The notes under the pieces: model-generated | Databases searched by the model: none | Told to the model about the DNA's origin: nothing | The model's input: the letters and a program-made list of their open reading frames with translations, nothing else | Program-made: the position numbers and the translations under genes | DNA from: Baffinella frigidus | Lineage: Eukaryota; Cryptophyceae; Cryptomonadales; Baffinellaceae | Direction: 5' to 3' | DNA length: 13,705 nt | NCBI GenBank assembly: GCA_026770585.1 | Contig: MU646442.1 | Span: 475,249-488,953, forward strand | Part shown: piece by piece, positions 13,652 to 13,705 of the stretch | How positions within the stretch are numbered: the first letter of the stretch is position 1 | How the letters are laid out: each line of letters begins with the position of its first letter

Positions 13652-13680
13652 CGCCCCGAGGCGGGCTCGTCCTGGACTAA

Positions 13681-13705
13681 CCCCCCCCCCCCCCCCCCCC
13701 CCCCC
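13681..13705. other. Poly-C run of 25 at the window end
   Basis: It is a pure C homopolymer right at the end of the sequence, probably an assembly or sequencing artefact next to a gap. Confidence 0.6.

Noticed and set aside
11864-12208. 114-residue plus-strand open frame
   Set aside because: It enters exon 16 in a different frame from the conserved one and shows no repeat or domain. It looks like chance.
1-13705. Numerous small open frames rich in Asn-Pro-Lys-Pro or Leu-Gly-Phe-Arg-Val
   Set aside because: These are heptamer repeats read through in frame. They lack conservation and overlap introns.
1-13705. tRNA, rRNA or other structured RNA genes
   Set aside because: I looked for cloverleaf features and conserved rRNA stretches and saw none that I could support.

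Overview
The window looks like a stretch of a nuclear eukaryotic genome. It has no bacterial-style gene layout. Instead it holds many short GC-rich coding islands separated by long tracts of degenerate telomere-like heptamers (CCCTAAA, CCCTGAA, CCCTCAA, CCCGAAA, CCCCAAA, and TTTAGGG/TTGAGGG on the other strand), plus several small inverted-repeat elements of MITE type. The TTTAGGG-type motif occurs in green algae, plants, cryptophytes, dinoflagellates and other protists. A flagellate microalga (for example a prasinophyte) is a reasonable guess, but the sequence does not settle it. All recognised introns are GT..AG.

The main result is one plus-strand, many-exon gene covering about 1823-13651. 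I found 19 exons by reading: 1823-1940, 2525-2593, 3824-3915, 4829-4883, 5592-5669, 6148-6192, 6668-6705, 6847-6907, 7449-7532, 8025-8258, 8719-8817, 8971-9069, 9442-9496, 9981-10102, 11509-11616, 12114-12211, 12964-13080, 13225-13314 and 13558-13651. All 18 junctions agree in phase, and the spliced product is about 584 residues. From the first exon to the 15th the protein is a run of helical repeats with one Trp per repeat. All twelve Trp-to-Trp intervals are exactly 33 residues, although most of them cross one or two introns. The pattern (Ala/Val, then Leu, then Leu/Phe three residues on, then Trp after two more, often followed by Arg/Lys) matches the Sfi1-type centrin-binding repeat. A long centrin-binding scaffold of the basal body or centrosome is therefore the likely product (inference). 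The first exon begins inside a split codon, so the gene starts upstream. The last four exons are helical and Trp/Arg-rich but leave the 33-residue register.

Layout. 1-1822: telomere-like arrays, a 102-bp tandem repeat, exon-like fragments and a MITE pair. 1823-6192: exons 1-6, with truncated exon copies and four small inverted-repeat elements in the introns. 6668-9069: the densest part, exons 7-12, including a 78-codon exon and two nearly identical 33-codon exons. 9442-11616: exons 13-15, with a family of duplicated half-exons and acidic exons broken by insertions. 11617-13651: divergent C-terminal exons with a series of 5'-shortened copies. 13652-13705: a short tail ending in 25 C, probably a contig-end artefact.

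Almost every exon has one or more partial duplicates nearby. Each duplicate keeps either the acceptor and 5' half or the donor and 3' half. The locus therefore reads as a gene that grows and decays by segmental duplication within telomere-like introns. Repeat positions below number the Trp as r1 and the residue before it as r33.
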